Assembly (NCBI GenBank): GCA_013812985.1 | Contig: JACCSN010000103.1 | Location: 1 to 5,485, forward strand | Source of the DNA: Hyphomicrobiales bacterium | GTDB taxonomy: Bacteria; Pseudomonadota; Alphaproteobacteria; Rhizobiales; Afifellaceae | Direction: 5' to 3' | DNA: 5,485 nucleotides | Shown: one piece after another, positions 5,421 to 5,485 of the stretch | Position numbering within the stretch: position 1 is the first letter of the stretch | How the letters are laid out: each line of letters begins with the position of its first letter | The notes under the pieces: generated by a model | Seen by the model: only the letters and a program-made list of their open reading frames with translations | The model's database searches: none | Told to the model about the DNA's origin: nothing | Translations under genes and position numbers: made by a program

Positions 5421-5485
5421 AGTCGGCAGCTGCACAGATTGGAAAACCTGAACTCCCCTCCCCCAGCCCAATGCCGGCTTCCGCC
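5366..5485 (+). CDS. Possible N-terminal start of a group II intron RT (partial, runs off the window)
   Basis: An ATG at 5366 opens a frame of 40 codons to the window edge, beginning MPGCRPHQPPSGFVSRLSK and continuing SAAAQIGKPELPSP. I recall similar leaders immediately before the ALDRIR segment in group II intron RTs of this type, the segment with which this window begins. No conserved domain lies in these 40 residues and there is no clear ribosome binding site, so the call rests on recollection and context. The C-rich tract at 5453-5469 is prone to frameshift; after it a different frame reads NAG, the residues I would expect here, so this copy may already be broken. Confidence 0.3.
   Translation, partial: MPGCRPHQPPSGFVSRLSKSAAAQIGKPELPSPSPMPASA

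Larger units (their letters stand above)
5165..5485 (+). mobile_element. Probable 5' part of a group II intron (structured RNA region leading to its RT ORF), cut by the window edge
   Basis: From the TTTTTCCCGCC stretch onward the sequence resembles, from my recollection of related elements, the RNA domains and leader that precede the RT ORF of bacterial group II introns of the same type as the RT fragment at 1-290. Visible support is indirect. There are many potential pairings: GGCGG with CCGCC near 5271-5290, and an 11-bp perfect inverted repeat at 5355-5365/5410-5420. A repeated GTGAAGCC occurs at 5192-5199 and 5221-5228, and no frame shows protein-family resemblance. The orientation is the same as the RT fragment. 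The 5' boundary, normally a GTGYG-like start, could not be located; it may lie anywhere from about 5105 to 5170. The element continues beyond the window. Confidence 0.45.

Noticed and set aside
5200..5451. 83-codon + strand frame starting GTG 5200, ten bases after a good AGGAGG (5184-5189)
   Set aside because: The Shine-Dalgarno match is attractive, but the product (MTAAIFWVKPRARWKE...) has no recognisable domain, its sequence overlaps the inverted repeat and the probable group II intron RNA, and such frames arise often in intron 5' regions.
1..5485. CRISPR arrays, tRNA or rRNA genes, toxin-antitoxin or defence genes
   Set aside because: I looked for regularly spaced repeats, conserved tRNA/rRNA segments and small paired ORFs and saw none.

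Overview
The window is GC-rich DNA with strongly GC-biased third codon positions, which suggests an alphaproteobacterium, perhaps of the Rhizobiales. That placement is an inference from composition, gene content and the type of group II intron debris at both ends; no marker gene is present. All credible genes lie on the + strand.

Layout: (1) 1-290 is the N-terminal part of a group II intron reverse transcriptase (RT), cut off before the catalytic core. (2) 291-450 is a short non-coding stretch that opens with an AT-rich dyad (292-319) and ends at the ribosome binding site of the first operon gene. (3) 451-4937 is one compact operon. It encodes an RbsC-type membrane permease (451-1509), a periplasmic substrate-binding protein (1580-2536), a double-domain RbsA/MglA-type ATPase (2602-4146) and a short-chain dehydrogenase/reductase (SDR, 4143-4937) that overlaps the ATPase gene by four bases. 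Strong hairpins lie in both intercistronic gaps, and another covers the SDR stop codon. (4) 4938 to about 5164 is non-coding or carries at most a tiny glycine-rich minus-strand ORF. (5) From about 5165 to the end the sequence looks like the 5' structured RNA of a group II intron leading into the start of its RT ORF.

Together the operon describes carbohydrate uptake coupled to oxidation or reduction. The binding protein captures a small sugar-like or polyol-like ligand in the periplasm, the permease and ATPase import it, and the SDR probably performs an early catabolic step in the cytoplasm. The ligand cannot be named from the sequence. No regulator, kinase or further catabolic gene is in the window.

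The core is an ordinary CUT2-family transport operon. The points most worth a second look are the intron pieces at the two ends, which are neighbouring parts of the same kind of element in the same orientation; the dyad exactly at the RT breakpoint; and the intercistronic hairpins around the binding-protein gene. I see no convincing undescribed defence, RNA or mobile system here.
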